A stretch of 64,000 nucleotides of DNA from Paraspadella gotoi (GCA_051294375.1 CM119264.1:156594-220593); one strand, 5' to 3'; positions 11,582-24,399 are shown, counted from the stretch's first letter. Numbers and translations are program-made. The notes: a model not told the origin generated them from the letters alone.

Positions 11582-11590
11582 GCTTCTCTC
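11309..11590. repeat. Two (CT)n microsatellites
   Basis: CT runs at about 11309-11378 and 11501-11590, separated by about 120 bp of unique DNA. They recur at 21399-21470 and 21590-21690. Confidence 0.9.
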
Positions 11591-12269
11591 TCTTCTCTGC
11601 GGTCCGAGAGTCGTCGATCCACGAACGATTAAACGCGGGAATACTGTACACGGTGTTGGGGGGAAAGAAGAATATTTTTAGTTAATTTTTTGAATGCATT
11701 TAGAATAGTATAAAATCTAAAGAACAACAAAAGCATTTAATTAAAACATTTTTGAGAAATATATTTTTAAATTATAATAAAAGAATTAACATTGATAACA
11801 ATTTAATTCCACAGATTATTTGAAGTCAATTTAATTTAGCTGGATTTTTTTATCAATGAAAAAGTTATTTTTGATAAATTTAATTTATGAAATAAAAAAA
11901 TTCCTTCTATCAGTAAGTCAGTGAGTAACATCTTATAAATATTAATTATTAAACTAAACTAAATAGTTTCCTTTCCAAACAAAAACCTGTACCCTTTTTT
12001 ACCCCGAGTCTTTAAAGGATGGGAAATTAACTGAGTTTTTTCTCTTGGATCGATTCGTCCAATAACTCAAAAAAAAAAAGAAAAAAAAGAAAGAGCAGTC
12101 GTATTCCCGGCGGCCGCACGCAATTTTAACTTACCCATTGTTTCGCTTTACTCGTCCTTACTTTTCCTTACTTTTATTTAACTCCTTTCGTCTTTAATAT
12201 ACGAGATTTCAGTTTGCTTCTACTTGTCATATTTCCCTTTTTTTCACCTCATTACACACCATAAACTTC

Positions 12270-12740
12270 TCATTTTAAACGCCCTAATTTTTCAACTTCA
12301 TACCTCCCCTAAATTATAACTTCATACCTTCCCTCATTCATTCTTTTAACTTGATACCAGTCCCTTGTTTTTAAACTTTTACCTCTCCTTACCCTTAAGC
12401 TTTTAACTTCATACCTTCCCACATCTCTTCTCCTTCAACTTCATACTTTTCTCCTTTTTATCTCGATACCTTCCCCTCTCCTTTCTCCTTCATTCCTTTC
12501 TCTACTCCATTCACTTTTAACTTCATACCTTCCCCTGTCTCTTCTAATTATACTTTTATCTTTCCCCTGCTCCTTCTAAATTATACTTTCATACCTTCCC
12601 CTGCTCCTTCTAATTCTACTTCATACCTTCCACTGCTCCTTTTAATTCTTCCTCATACCTTCCCCTGTTCCTTTCTAATACTACCTAACTTCCTTCTTCT
12701 CCCACTTCATACCTTCTTTCATTCCTCACCTTTTTAACTC
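12270..12740. repeat. Degenerate ~30-bp minisatellite (copy 1)
   Basis: Repeated ACTTCATACCTTCCC motifs alternate with TGCTCCTTCTAATT. The equivalent array is at 22370-22815. Confidence 0.75.
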
Positions 12741-12837
12741 CCCTTCGGTCATTAACTCATTTCCTCACTTCCTTTCCCTCCTTTTTTATTTTTCGAAAAA
12801 ATTTTATTGTCGCGATTCTTTATTTCCATTTTTTTAG

Positions 12838-13085
12838 TGCGCCGCGAGTACTCGCGGAGCAACTCTCGAGACACTTGGGTCGGTCGGTCAGTCGGTTGGT
12901 CGGTCAGTCTGTGTATCTGTCTGCCTTCAACGCGAGAAGGGGGATGTGATAGCTTCCCGAAGTTCCGTGATTGAGTTGCCCCCTCATTTGGATGGAATGC
13001 TTGACTTTGTCTCCCTGATCTCTTTTTTTCTATTTTTCCCTTTTTTTTGTTTTATCGTTAACATATGAACCTTTTGACACCATTC
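12838..13085 (+). repeat. Palindrome-bearing dispersed repeat (copy 1)
   Basis: It opens with the perfect 16-bp palindrome CCGCGAGTACTCGCGG (12842-12857) inside wider GTTGC/GCAAC-like arms. A GTCGGTCGGTCAGTCGG stretch follows, then the GATAGCTTCCCGA and GATTGAGTTGCC block that recurs inverted at 7190-7430. Confidence 0.7.
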
Positions 13086-13444
13086 CAGTAATTATTGTTT
13101 TCTATGTTTTCTTTCCAAAAAAAAAACTCAGGTAATAATTTATCAATTTAGTTCATATTTGGTTTTGAAAGTGAGTTAAAATAATTTGATTGGCATATGT
13201 GTATTGTATTAAAAAAATATGAGTAACTGGTAGCGCTATATTTTGTTTTTAAAGATATCATATAAATCATATAAAAAAAATAAAGATTGAATCCCAATGC
13301 AGTATTTTCATAGTAATAGTAGTCACATAATCAACGTGAAAGTCAGTCACTGCCGCGCAACACATCGGAATCACCGTTCTTGTTTTTTTAAAAATTCCTA
13401 TTATATATTTATCTCTTTAATTTGCTTTTTTCAATTTTCTTTAA

Positions 13445-13446
<2 letters not shown>

Positions 13447-13524
<78 letters not shown>
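13447..13524. repeat. (CT)n microsatellite (copy 1)
   Basis: About 78 bp of pure CT. The equivalent tract in copy 2 (23546-23610) is about 65 bp. Confidence 0.95.
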
Positions 13525-13528
<4 letters not shown>

Positions 13529-13805
13529 AACGAATGAATAATTCATATAAAATATTAACACGAAAACATTAAAACCTTTCGAGTTGAGGTTAGAAATGGC
13601 TAACGGTCTCTCGCTATCGGTTCTCGACTGGAAAAAAGTTTAAGATTTACGCGAAGTTTAATATCCTTTTTAGTCACTGACCACGTAGACCTTACGGTCA
13701 CCAGATCACTCAGTAAATGAGGCCATAATTCTTTATAATGTTGTTTTAGTTTGAACTTTTAACTCATATTTCATATCATATTTAAATATCACTGCTTTTT
13801 TATAA

Positions 13806-13858
13806 GCACAGGACTCTTAAATCCTGGGGTATGGTTCGAAGCCCCACATTGGGCGCCA
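13806..13858 (+). pseudogene. tRNA-Lys(CTT) 3' fragment, indel-bearing (copy 1)
   Basis: It matches the anticodon arm, variable region, T arm and 3' acceptor strand of tRNA-Lys(CUU), including a templated CCA. Compared with the twin at 23893-23945 it has an extra A in the anticodon stem and lost or gained bases before the T loop. These indels break the tRNA consensus, which the twin keeps. Confidence 0.75.
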
Positions 13859-14252
13859 CTGAAGAAGAAGACGTATATCGCAACGGTAATGTTTATTGAG
13901 GAAAAAGTCCTAGGCCGGAATATATTTAGAAAAACTGGAAGTTAGTAGAGCTCGAGATCGCGGAGACTGGACTAAAAAGGGACGGATCATCGGAGAGGGA
14001 GAGGGAGAGGAGGATGAGGATCGAGGATGACATTAAAAAATTCAGAGAGAAAATATTTACTAAGGTAACAATAAATATATTTTGAATATATTTTTTTAAA
14101 AATTAAAATAACGTGAAATAAGTATTTGATTTTATTAAATTTGTTTTATCTTCAGTATTATTTATTTAGTTATTTATTTATTATGTGGGTACATTTGTAC
14201 ATCGTATACATTCAGAATAAGGGGTGAATTTCTTCTGCCCCACTCGCCGGAT

Positions 14253-14278
14253 TATATATATATATATATATATATATC
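14253..14278. repeat. (TA)n microsatellite (copy 1)
   Basis: About 26 bp, against about 56 bp in the copy at 24341-24396. Confidence 0.95.
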
Positions 14279-14857
14279 AGATTTTCGATGGGATTTAATT
14301 GAGAGCTTTCGGGAAAAAACATATTATTTAGACAAAAAGAAATAATTTTATAAATTTAATTGTATCGAGACGTCTTTTTTAAATTTTATAGAGAAAACAA
14401 AGTTAATTTTTGTTTCGGCTCTATTTTTCCGATATTGCACTGGATATCATGATTATTAATAGTAAGAAAAGAAAATGAAATCGCCGACCGAAATCTTTAA
14501 AATTCAATGACTAGAAATTATTTTCTTTCTTTGTTCAAACGCCGGTCACAAAACTTTAATTAATTTGGAAATCTGTTTAGAATTGTTTTGTTGAAAGATG
14601 AAACCAAAGTTGTTTTCTCTCTTTTCTCGCCTTATAAAAATGAACTCCGCTTTGACAATTAGCCAATTCGATTCCATTTGCTTTTTTATCTTTTAATTAT
14701 AATATTTAAATATTGTTTAATTAATTTTAATTAATGAATTACCTTAACTTTGACGAGTCGATTCTGTCCACGATGACGACGGCGATGAAAAGACGATGGA
14801 TCGAGGAGAGCAGAAGTTGCCAGAGACAGGAGTCGTGGAGATTTGTGTCTTTGCCAC

Positions 14858-14860
<3 letters not shown>

Positions 14861-14904
<44 letters not shown>
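14861..14904. repeat. (GA)n microsatellite (copy 1)
   Basis: About 44 bp of pure GA, against about 100 bp in the equivalent tract at 24981-25082. Confidence 0.95.
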
Positions 14905-14907
<3 letters not shown>

Positions 14908-15384
14908 GAGAGACGGAGTGAGAGGGTTGGAAGAAAGGAGGAGAAAGTGTAAAAAAAGAGATTGAGGAAGAGCGACAGAAAAAAAGAAAGATAGACAGAC
15001 AAAACGATACTATACAGGGAGGTCCAGCTCTAATGGGAATAACTTTCAAGTGCTTAAAGCACAAAAACGGTTTATGATAGAAGAAACAAACGATTATATT
15101 TGGGAAACGAGGCTAAATTTTCTAATTTTCATAGGATATTTTTTTTTACCATCCGATTATTTAACTTAGTCCTCAAAGAACTGGACCTCCCTGTAGATTA
15201 TTCAATCTTTTCTTAATTATTCTTTTTTAATTACTTACCTAAGAAACATAATAGAATTTCCTGTTACGTTCACCACTCGTAAAAAGCCTTCTTCTCTATA
15301 AATGATTTTCCACGTCAAATCTGAAAAGGAAAAGTTATTCCGTTTCAATTTCTCTCTTCTCTCTCTCTCTCTTTCTTCTTTCCT

Positions 15385-15419
<35 letters not shown>

Positions 15420-15934
15420 TTGTTTGTTTTTGGATGTCTATGCAGTCGTCTCTCTCTCCTGTCTCCATCTTTTTTCTTTCCTCCTCCCCTCTCTCTATCT
15501 CGCTCTCTCTCCCCCTGCTCCTCTCTTCCCTCTCACTCCTCTCCCTCTCTCTCTCCCTCTCTCTCTCCATCTTGTTTGTTTTGGCGTCTTTCCTGTCATA
15601 TGGCATAATTGAGTGGCGGTCGGATTGAGATTTATGGGTATGATGCGCAGGGGGAGGCGAAGGATAGAAGGGAGTAAGTCGTCAGTGTTTGATGGTAAGA
15701 GTTATTGACCTTTTAGGTTGTTGGTCAGAAAATATAAGTAGTTTTGAAATCAATGCCGAGTTTAATAGCAATATATTATACGTTACTCTGGCAAGTTTTA
15801 GCCAAATAAAAACGTTAGACTTTCTTGGAATATAAAATATATTATTTTTTTTTGAAAGATAATAAATCAAATTTAAATATCGGATTGTATTTTGATATAT
15901 TTTCAAAAAACGCCATATACTTAACCTCAATAAT

Positions 15935-16283
15935 TAACCTAATCTCTAACCCCTAATCCCTAACCTAATCTCTACCTAATCCCTAACCTAATCCCTAACC
16001 GAAATATCTAACCTAATCCCTAGCCTTATCCCTAACCCTAATCTCTAACCTAATCCCTAACCTTAATCCATAACCTAATAATTTAACCGAATCTCTAACC
16101 TAATCTCTAACTAATCCTAATCCTAATCCCTAACCTAATCCTCTAACCTAATCCCTAACCTAATCCCTAACCGAATATCTAACCTAATCCCTAGCCTTAT
16201 CCCTAACCCTAATCTCTAACCTAATCCATAACCTAATATTTAACCGAATCTCTAACCTAATTTCTAACCCTAATTTCTAACCT
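15935..16283. repeat. Degenerate telomere-like minisatellite (copy 1)
   Basis: About 350 bp of CCTAACCTAATC and CCCTAATCTCTAA units, a 12-bp derivative of CCCTAA/CCTAA telomere repeats. The array is interstitial and repeats at 26098-26455. Confidence 0.8.
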
Positions 16284-16404
16284 CAGAAGGTACGAGTCGC
16301 TCTAGTTAGTTTTTACATGATATACAATATTAAGACTAAACATCCAAACAAGCTGTTACAGACGGACCCAAAACTGTTTCTTCAAAAAAACGATTCTGCT
16401 CTTT

Positions 16405-16705
16405 TTTATGAGAGTGTCCGATTTCTGTTCGTTTATCCTAGAAATTTGATTTTAATACTTAACATAAATATGATTTAAAACTTATAAACCATTATTTAAT
16501 TCTTAACCATAACCCTGAGCTATTGACCTCAAATACTATTATTATTTAACAAATCCTTAATCACTAATTTTAATAATTAATCCAATCCCTTGCCTCAATC
16601 TATCATCTATCATCTACCAATCTTTAATACAAACAATTAAATTAATTTCGAAATAAAGTAAAATAGGGCGTTCTGGAAAATAAAGCCGACTTTTCCGGGG
16701 TAAAC
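16405..16705 (+). repeat. Dispersed repeat ending in GGGCGTTCTGGAAAA (copy 1)
   Basis: It has a conserved left part (ATTTCTGTTCGTTTATCC, then ATTTGATTTTAATACTTAAC-like), a middle with TAACC motifs, and a conserved right end (AATAGGGCGTTCTGGAAAA). Related copies are at 26580-26875, 30500-30840 and, more diverged, 39800-40035. Confidence 0.65.
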
Positions 16706-17353
16706 AAGAACGTTACTTGCGCAATCTACGAAAATCAGTTTCGCCCCCTTTTCCGCGTTATTCAGATATGACGTTTTCGACTTTCATGTTGTTTGTTGTT
16801 GTCGTTGTTTATGATGTATCTGTTTTAGTTTAACCCATTTTAAGAAATATGACATTTATGTTACTATTAAAAAAACTAAACTAAAAAAACCGGTTATTTT
16901 TCCAATACTCTTTTTCATAAACCTTTTTTTTGGACAGCCCTGTATTTGCGTTTATTGATTATTTTATTCGTTTCGTAGAATATTTTATTTCTCCCATTTC
17001 AATATCTCTCTCTCTCTCTCTCTCTCTGCTTTCTCTCTTTCTCTCTTTTCTCTCTCTCTCTTTCTTTTCTTTCTTTCTTTCTCTCTCTCTCTCTCTTCTA
17101 TTTTTTTTTCCAGATGCTTTTGTTGTAGTCGAATTCACTGGATAATTTTTCAACAGAAATTTAGAATTTGTTATTCGTTTTTTTAAGTTATAAATGTTTT
17201 ATCTTTTAATAATTACTTTCCGCTCTACAATGTGCCCATGTCAGATAGAGAGCTTTAGTGAAACGTCTAACGTCTTAAGCTTGCGTTGATAAAGTCAGTC
17301 CCCGCTGCACATTTGATAAAACAGGCAGCCAATGGGCAAGTGGTTAAGAGAAT

Positions 17354-17399
17354 TAATTAATTAATTAATTAATTAATTAATTAATTAATTAATTAATTA
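17354..17399. repeat. (AATT)n microsatellite (copy 1)
   Basis: Twelve TTAA/AATT units. The equivalent tract at 27518-27557 is shorter. Confidence 0.95.
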
Positions 17400-17649
17400 G
17401 TTAAAATTCACATGAAAATTTTACTGGAAAATAAAGATGACGAAGAATTTAAATATTTAATGCTTAATGCACCTTCATGATTTATTTATTTAATGTTCGG
17501 AAGATTATAGCTTTATTTTTGTGATAAATTTTTCGCGGAATATTCGGTAATTTAAAAGCGCAAAAACTTGCTATGTACAATATGTGTAAAAGCGCTAAAT
17601 TGGTTATACGCAACTTGTTTAAGCCCCTCACGCTTCCACAGGGTAGTTA

Positions 17650-17713
17650 CCATTGGAGATCGATCCTGATACCTGATGGTCATGAGCTGATGCATTAATC
17701 AATGAGCCAATGG
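17650..17713 (-). mobile_element. tRNA-derived SINE-like head (copy 1)
   Basis: On the minus strand the ends pair as CCATTGG..CCAATGG (7 bp). Inside are an A-box-like TGGCTCATTGATTAATGC, an anticodon-like CTCATGA and a B-box-like GGATCGATCTCC. The head is shorter than a tRNA (64 nt), so it is a degenerate tRNA-like promoter and not a functional tRNA. The copy at 27808-27872 has one extra base. Confidence 0.5.
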
Positions 17714-18584
17714 ATCACGACTGAAGATATCATGATTATAGGCATTGTGAACTTAATAGCAATGCCCGACTAACAAATATAAGGGTTAGGGTTATGGATT
17801 GATTATCAGGAATTCGTAGAGTATTAATTTTTAGGATTAACGTCAGAGATTAATTAGGCTAAAAGATTATTTTGAGGCTTTGCTTAATAGATTTGCTTAA
17901 TAGATTTGGTTATGAATTAGGGCTAATTAAAGATAAGCGATGTTACTCTTTCATGAAATAATTCTCCCATTGCCTCCATTAGATCAAACAATCCACTCCA
18001 CTGATCACTCCACTAACCCCTTATAAACTCCTTCAACCCTCTCTTGATCAAGTGGAACGTAAACTAAAAAAATAAAAACCTCAGCTGTTGTTTATGTTTC
18101 TCAATAAAAAAACCTCGAGTTTTTTTTTCAAAACGCGAAGTAAAAAAAAGGAGTTTTTACGATGGCACCATAATTCTTTGCACCATAGAATAAAGAAAAA
18201 AGAAACTTTTTTTTCTTTTCTGAGAAATAAAAAGAACAAGGTAGGTTATATATGATTGTTGCGCCTAATGACTTTTATTTATTTGTATACGCATTACGAC
18301 ATAAAATTATTATTTCATTTAATAAATAAGCTATATTGTCCCCTGTTTCCTGTTTATATCATAGTCTTTTTTTTTTCGAAAAACCAAACAAACTATTTAC
18401 AAAATGAATTGAATATCTCATAAAAATTTAATTACATTAAATTTTTGGTCATTTAATTATATTTTAGTGATTCATGTGGACTGGAATCATATATGAAAAG
18501 GATGTGTATTAAATATCTCACTATACTTCAACCTTTTTTTCTAAAATTTTATTTAAAATGCATTATATATTATCTAAATTATAA

Positions 18585-19176
18585 ATGACTTTAAAACGTT
18601 TAATTAAGGCAGACAAAGACAAATTGAGGGACACGAACCGACCAAAAAACTCTGCGAGCAGAGATCTTCGCCGGCGCAAGTTGAAAGATAATTCCCGGCG
18701 TGAAAATGACGCGAGGTTCGTAAAGTCAACTTGTGAAGTGAAAGAGAGGAAATATATCGGCAAAAGACCGGAATTAATAGACGACCGAGAAAATAGCGCC
18801 GAATAAAAAATAAATGGAAAGATAGTAGTTCGTTCCTCAGACAAAAAATATAAAAATCAAAATGACAGACCCGCACTGTCATTGTGCTGCTAATAAGGAC
18901 ACGCAATGGTCAATAACTGCTGCTAATAAAGAACCCCACACTGTCAAACTGCTGCTAAATAAAAAAAACCGCTCTGTCAAACTGCAGCAAAGAGGACCCG
19001 TACTGTTCAATTGAAATTATTAATATAAATATCAATACTTGGAAGATGTTGAAGCACAAAAATATAAATTACTGAATCAAAGACGGGAAAGCGGGAGTCA
19101 TGTTTGGAGAACCAGCCATGAGGCCATGAAGAGAGAGAGAGAGAGAGAGAGAGACGAGATAGAGAGAGAGAGAGAG

Positions 19177-19207
<31 letters not shown>

Positions 19208-19300
19208 TTCTATCCTTAAAGACAAATGAGTCAGTCTTAATTTGGGATTTCACGAATTCAATTTGGGTAGTTTGAAGCCATTTACAGCTCAATACTCAAT
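18585..19300. other. AT-rich interval plus (GA)n block, nothing coding
   Basis: A 73-codon charged frame at 18585-18806 is not preserved in the second copy (28730-28950), where indels break it, so I do not call a gene. A GA block lies at about 19130-19207. Confidence 0.6.
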
Positions 19301-19554
19301 GTAAATTAATGTAAATTAATGTAAATTATGTAGAATTAAACTAATAGACTGCGCCAAGTGTAAAAACATTTAAGACTGAAAGAGTCAAAGAGAGATAGAT
19401 ATCTCTTGCGGTCTTTCTTGACTATTTTCTTCAGTTTCTTCCCACCAATGTTTCCTTTACACTTTTTAATGTTTTTTCTCGCCCTCAATTTTTCCCCTTC
19501 AGCGAAAAAAGTAATTTTTTGCGAAAAAAAATATTGCCGTAACTTCTATCCTCA

Positions 19555-19860
19555 TGCTTTTTCGGTCCCATTTGCCTTTTTTGTCTTCATTGCTTTTTTC
19601 CCTACAATTGCTTTTCTGACTTCATTGCTTTCTTCCTCTCATGCTTTTTCTGTCTTCAATTTGCTTTTTCTGCCCTCATGCTTTTCTGTCTTCATCGCTT
19701 TTTCTGTCCCAATTGCTTTTCTGTCTTCATATGTTTTTCTGCCTTCATTGCCTTCTGACTTCATTGCTTTTTCTCTCTCTCAATTGCTTTTCTGTCTTCA
19801 TTGGCTTGTCTCTGGGTCCTCAATTGCTTTTCTGTCTTTCATTTACTTTTTCATCTCTCT
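19555..19860. repeat. 17/18-bp minisatellite, degraded copy
   Basis: The same ATTGCTTTTCTGTCTTC-type repeat as at 29680-30050, but with irregular spacing caused by many single-base indels. Confidence 0.75.
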
Positions 19861-21402
19861 CTTTTTTTTTTTTTCTTCTTTTTCTTTTCTTTTTCTTTTT
19901 CTTTTTCGTCCCCCAAAATCGAAAAAGCGTTTCTACAGATTTTCGATTTGTTTTGCTCATGTTTCATTAAATATTCGTTTGTTTTTATTCTTGTTTTTAT
20001 ACTTTACTTTTAATTTTTGAATAAGTTATTTCTGTTTAACATATTTTACCGTTTACTCTTTCTTTTTTCCACCTTTGCTTTTTTTCAGATTTGTTTTGCT
20101 CTTTCATCCCTTTGATATTTCCTTCTCCTTTTTCTTATTACGCATTTCTGCTCTGACCAATTGCTTCATTCCTCATTACCCAAAGCAATTACGTTTCAAA
20201 ACCCCGTTATTCTTTAATCTTTGCTTTTTTTTCTTTACCGCTTTTGAAATCATTGCTTTATGATTGCTTTCATGTTTCATACCTTTTATCTTTGTTAGCT
20301 TTGGTAATTGAGCTTAATGAAAAAAACAAATTACTGTCTTCTTAACTATTCTTTTCCTTCTTGTTATATTCTTACAGTTTAATTTATAAATAAATAGCGA
20401 TTCCATTACTGTTTCCATTTCTGTTTCCATTACTGTTTCTATTACTGTTTCTATTACTGTTTCCGTTACTTTTTCCATTATTTCTTCCATTATCGTTTTC
20501 TCGGTTCAGCAAATCCACTTCTCATAGAAAAATCAATTTACTTGGTTAATCGTCCCTTTTGTTGCTCCACTTTGCGTCATTTCGCCATTTGGGACGACAT
20601 CATTTTACAAGTCAGCGCTACATAATTTTGTCAGTTGGTGCTACATCAGCTTGCCCGTCGGCGCAACATCATTTTGCCAGTAGGTGCTACATCATTTTGC
20701 CAGTTGGTACTGCATCATTTTTTCAGTCGGCGCTACATCATTTTGCCCGTCAAAAATACATCATTTTACCAACCGGTGCTACATTATTTTGCCATTCGGT
20801 TCTAAGTCATTTTGACAGTTTATGCTACATAATTTTGCCTGTCTACCTTTATCATTTTGCCAGTTTTTGTGACCTGGGAAGATGGGTATCTAGCTAAAGG
20901 TAGGTACTAACTAGTCTCTCATCAGGGAAAAGAGGTAAGTAGGGTAAGTATGTAATGGTAATAGGGAAAACAGATATAACAAAGGGTATCAAGGGTCCAT
21001 AAAAGGGAGAGAAGGGAGAGGGAAGGTTTGCAGACCCCGAGACCGAGAGGAAGAAGTTGAGAGAGTGAGTCCGATCTCCAAGACTTTATCCGTGACTCGG
21101 GGATGAAGAGGAGGGGACGGCGGAGGGAGAGGAGGGCGTTGAGAGGGGGAAGAGAAGGCCCGGGGGAGAGAGGTTCTGGCGGTTAGGGTGAGCCTCTATC
21201 TTGGTGACATCATTTTTCATTCACGCTCATCATTTTTGCCAGTCAGCGCTACAATCATTTTGCCAGTCAGCGCTACATCATTTTGCAAGTTTGTTGCTAC
21301 ATGATTTTGCCGAGACTCAATTTCGTAGCTTCGCTTGACATCTATGATGAAAGATCACGAAAAAAAACCATAGCTTCGCTTGGATTCACTCGCTCTCTCT
21401 CC

Positions 21403-21471
<69 letters not shown>

Positions 21472-21587
21472 GCACGCAATCCATGAACCGTCTTTCTCCC
21501 TTTTCATTAATTCTCTCCCGATATCACATCATTTTCGGGTGTTTGGTTTTGGAACAATATTCCGACTCATATTGGACTCATATCTAT

Positions 21588-21671
<84 letters not shown>

Positions 21672-22932
21672 GCTTCTCTCTCTCTCTTGCGGTCCTGAGA
21701 GTCGTCGATCCACGAACGATTAAACGCGGGGAATACTGTACACGGTGTTTGGGGGGAAAGAAGAATATTTTTAGTTAATTTTTTTGAATGCATTTAGAAT
21801 AGTATAAAATCTAAAGAACAACAAAAGCATTAATTAAAACATTTTTGAGAAAATATATTTTAAATTATAATAAAAGAATTAACATTGATAACAATCTTAA
21901 TTCCACAGTTATTTGAAGTCAATTTTAATTTAGCTGGATTTTTTTATCAATGAAAAAGTTATTTTGATAAATTCTAATTTATGAAAAAAAAATTCCTTCT
22001 ATCAGTAAGTCAGTGAGTAACATCTTATAAAATATTAATATTAAACTAAACTAAATAGTTTCCTTTCCAAAGCAATAACCCTGTACCCTTTTTTACCCCG
22101 AGTCTTTAAAGGATGGGAAATTAACTGAGTTTTTCTCTTGGATCGATTCGTCCAATAACTCAAAAAAAAAAGAAAAAAAAAGAAAGAGCAGTCGTATTCC
22201 CGGCGGCCGCACGCAATTTTAACTTACCCATTGTTTCGCTTTACTCGTCCTTACTTTTCCTTACTTTTATTTAACTCCTTTCGTCTTAATATACGAGATT
22301 CAGTTTTGCTTCTACTTGTCATATTTCCCTTTTTTTCACCTCATTACACACCATAACCTTCTCATTTTAACGCCCTATTTTTCAACTTCATACCTCCCCT
22401 TAAATTATAACTTCATACCTTCCCTCATTCATTCTCTTTTAACTTGATACAGTCCCTTGTTTTTAAACTTCTTACCTCTCCTTACCCTTAAGCTTTTAAC
22501 TTCATACCTTCCCACATCTCTTCTCCTTCAACTTCATACTTTCCTCCTCTTTTATCTCGATACCTTCCCCTCTCCTTTCTCCTTCATTCCTTTCTCTACT
22601 CCATTCACTTTTAACTTCATACCTTCCCCTGCTCCTTCTAATTATACTTTATATCTTCCCCTGCTCCTTCTAATTATACTTCATACCTTCCCCTGCTCCT
22701 TCTAATTCTACTTCATACCTTCCACTGCTCCTTTTAATTCTTCCTCATACCTTCCCCTGTTCCTTCTAATACTACCTAACTTCCTTCTTCTCCCACTTCA
22801 TACCTTCTTTCATTCCTCACCTTTTAACTCACCCTTCGGTCATTAACTCATTTCCTCACTTCCTTTCCCTCCTTTTTTATTTTCGAAAAAATTTTATTGT
22901 CGCGATTCTTTATTTCCATTTTTTTAGTTGCG

Positions 22933-23180
22933 CCGCGAGTACTCGCGGAGCAACTCTGCGAGACACTTGGGGGTCGGTCGGTCAGTCGGTTGGTCGGTCA
23001 GTCTGTGTATCTGTCTGCCTTCAGCGCGAGAAGGGGGATCTGATAGCTTCCCGAAGTCCCGTGATTGAGTTGCCTCCTCATTTGGATGGAATTGCTTGAC
23101 TTTGTCCCCTGATCTCTTTTTTTCTATTTTCCCTTTTTGTTTGTATTTATCGTTAACATATGAACCTTTTGACACCATTC
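22933..23180 (+). repeat. Palindrome-bearing dispersed repeat (copy 2)
   Basis: It begins with a perfect CCGCGAGTACTCGCGG (22933-22948) and has the same downstream blocks as at 12842. The minus-strand open frame of 106 codons over it is fortuitous. Confidence 0.7.
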
Positions 23181-23542
23181 CAGTAATTATTTGTTTTCTA
23201 TGTTTTCTTTCCAAAAAAAAAAAACTCAGGTAATAATTTATCAATTTAGTTCATATTTGGTTTGAAAGTGAGTTAAAATAATTTGATTGGCATATGTGTA
23301 TTGTATTAAAAAAATATGAGTAACTGGTAGCGCTATATTTTGTTTTTAAAGATATCATATAAATCATATAAAAAAAATAAAAGATTGAATCCCAATGCAG
23401 TATGTTTCATAGTAATAGTAGTCACATAATCACACTGAAAGTCAGTCACTGCCGCGCAACACATCGGAATCACCGTTCTTGTTTTTTTAAAATTCCTATT
23501 TAATATTTATCTCTTTAATTTGCTTTTTTCAATTTTCTTTAA

Positions 23543-23611
<69 letters not shown>

Positions 23612-23892
23612 AGGTGAACGAATGAATAATTCATATAAAATATTAACACGAAAACATTAAAACCTTTCGAGTTGAGGTTAGAAATGGCTAACGGTCTCTC
23701 GCTATCGGTTCTCGACTGGAAAAAGTTTAAGATTTACGCGAAGTTTAATATCCTTTTTTAGTCACATGACCACGTAGACCTACGGTCACCAGATCACTCA
23801 GTAAATGAGGCATAATTCTTATAATGTTGTTTTAGTTGAAACTTTTAACATCATATTTCATATCATATTTAAATATCACTGCTTTTTTATAA

Positions 23893-23945
23893 GCACAGGA
23901 CTCTTAATCCTGGGGTCATGGGTTCGAGCCCCACATTGGGCGCCA
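23893..23945 (+). pseudogene. tRNA-Lys(CTT) 3' fragment with encoded CCA (copy 2)
   Basis: It contains the anticodon loop CTCTTAA with CTT, a variable region, the T arm GGGTTCGAGCCCC and the acceptor strand TTGGGCG followed by CCA. The acceptor 5' strand and D arm are missing. Nuclear tRNA genes in animals do not encode CCA, so this is a copied fragment of mature tRNA (retro-pseudogene or SINE head). Read on the minus strand it also looks like a tRNA-Lys primer-binding site. Confidence 0.8.
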
Positions 23946-24337
23946 CTGAAGAAGAAGACGTATATCGCAACGGTAATGTTTATTGAGGAAAAGTCCCTAG
24001 CCGGAATAATGTTAGAAAAGACTGGAAGTTAGTAGAACTCGAGGCTCGCAGAGACTGGACTAAAAAGGGACGGATCATCGGGAGAGGGAGGGGAAGAGGA
24101 GGATGAGGATCGAGGATGACATTAAAAAACTTCAGAGAGAAATATTTTACTAAGGTAACAATAAATATATTTTGAATATATTTTTTTTAAAAATTAAAAT
24201 AACGTGAAATAAAGTATTTGATTTGATAAATTTGTTTTATCTTCAGTATTATTTATTTAGTTATTTACTTATTATGTGGGTACATTTGTACATCGTATAC
24301 ATTCAGATAAGGGGTGAATTTCTTCTGCCCCACTCGC

Positions 24338-24340
<3 letters not shown>

Positions 24341-24396
<56 letters not shown>
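24341..24396. repeat. (AT)28 microsatellite
   Basis: A pure AT run of 56 bp, roughly twice the length in the first 10-kb copy. Confidence 0.95.

Positions 24397-24399
<3 letters not shown>

Larger units (their letters stand above)
9836..19867. repeat. ~10.1 kb direct repeat, copy 1
   Basis: It is collinear with 19868 to about 30000, starting at CCCAAAATCG (9831 against 19912), with the offset drifting from 10,081 to about 10,130 bp. Differences are mainly single-base indels in homopolymers and changed microsatellite lengths. There is no gap between the copies. No gene is recognised inside. Contents include minisatellites, a tRNA-Lys fragment, a SINE-like tRNA head and telomere-like arrays, listed separately. 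Confidence 0.9.

Noticed and set aside
18585-18806. 73-codon charged frame
   Set aside because: Indels break it in the second 10-kb copy and the opposite strand is equally open.
22924-23244. 106-codon minus-strand frame
   Set aside because: It covers the palindrome-bearing repeat and is not intact in the copy at 12838-13085.
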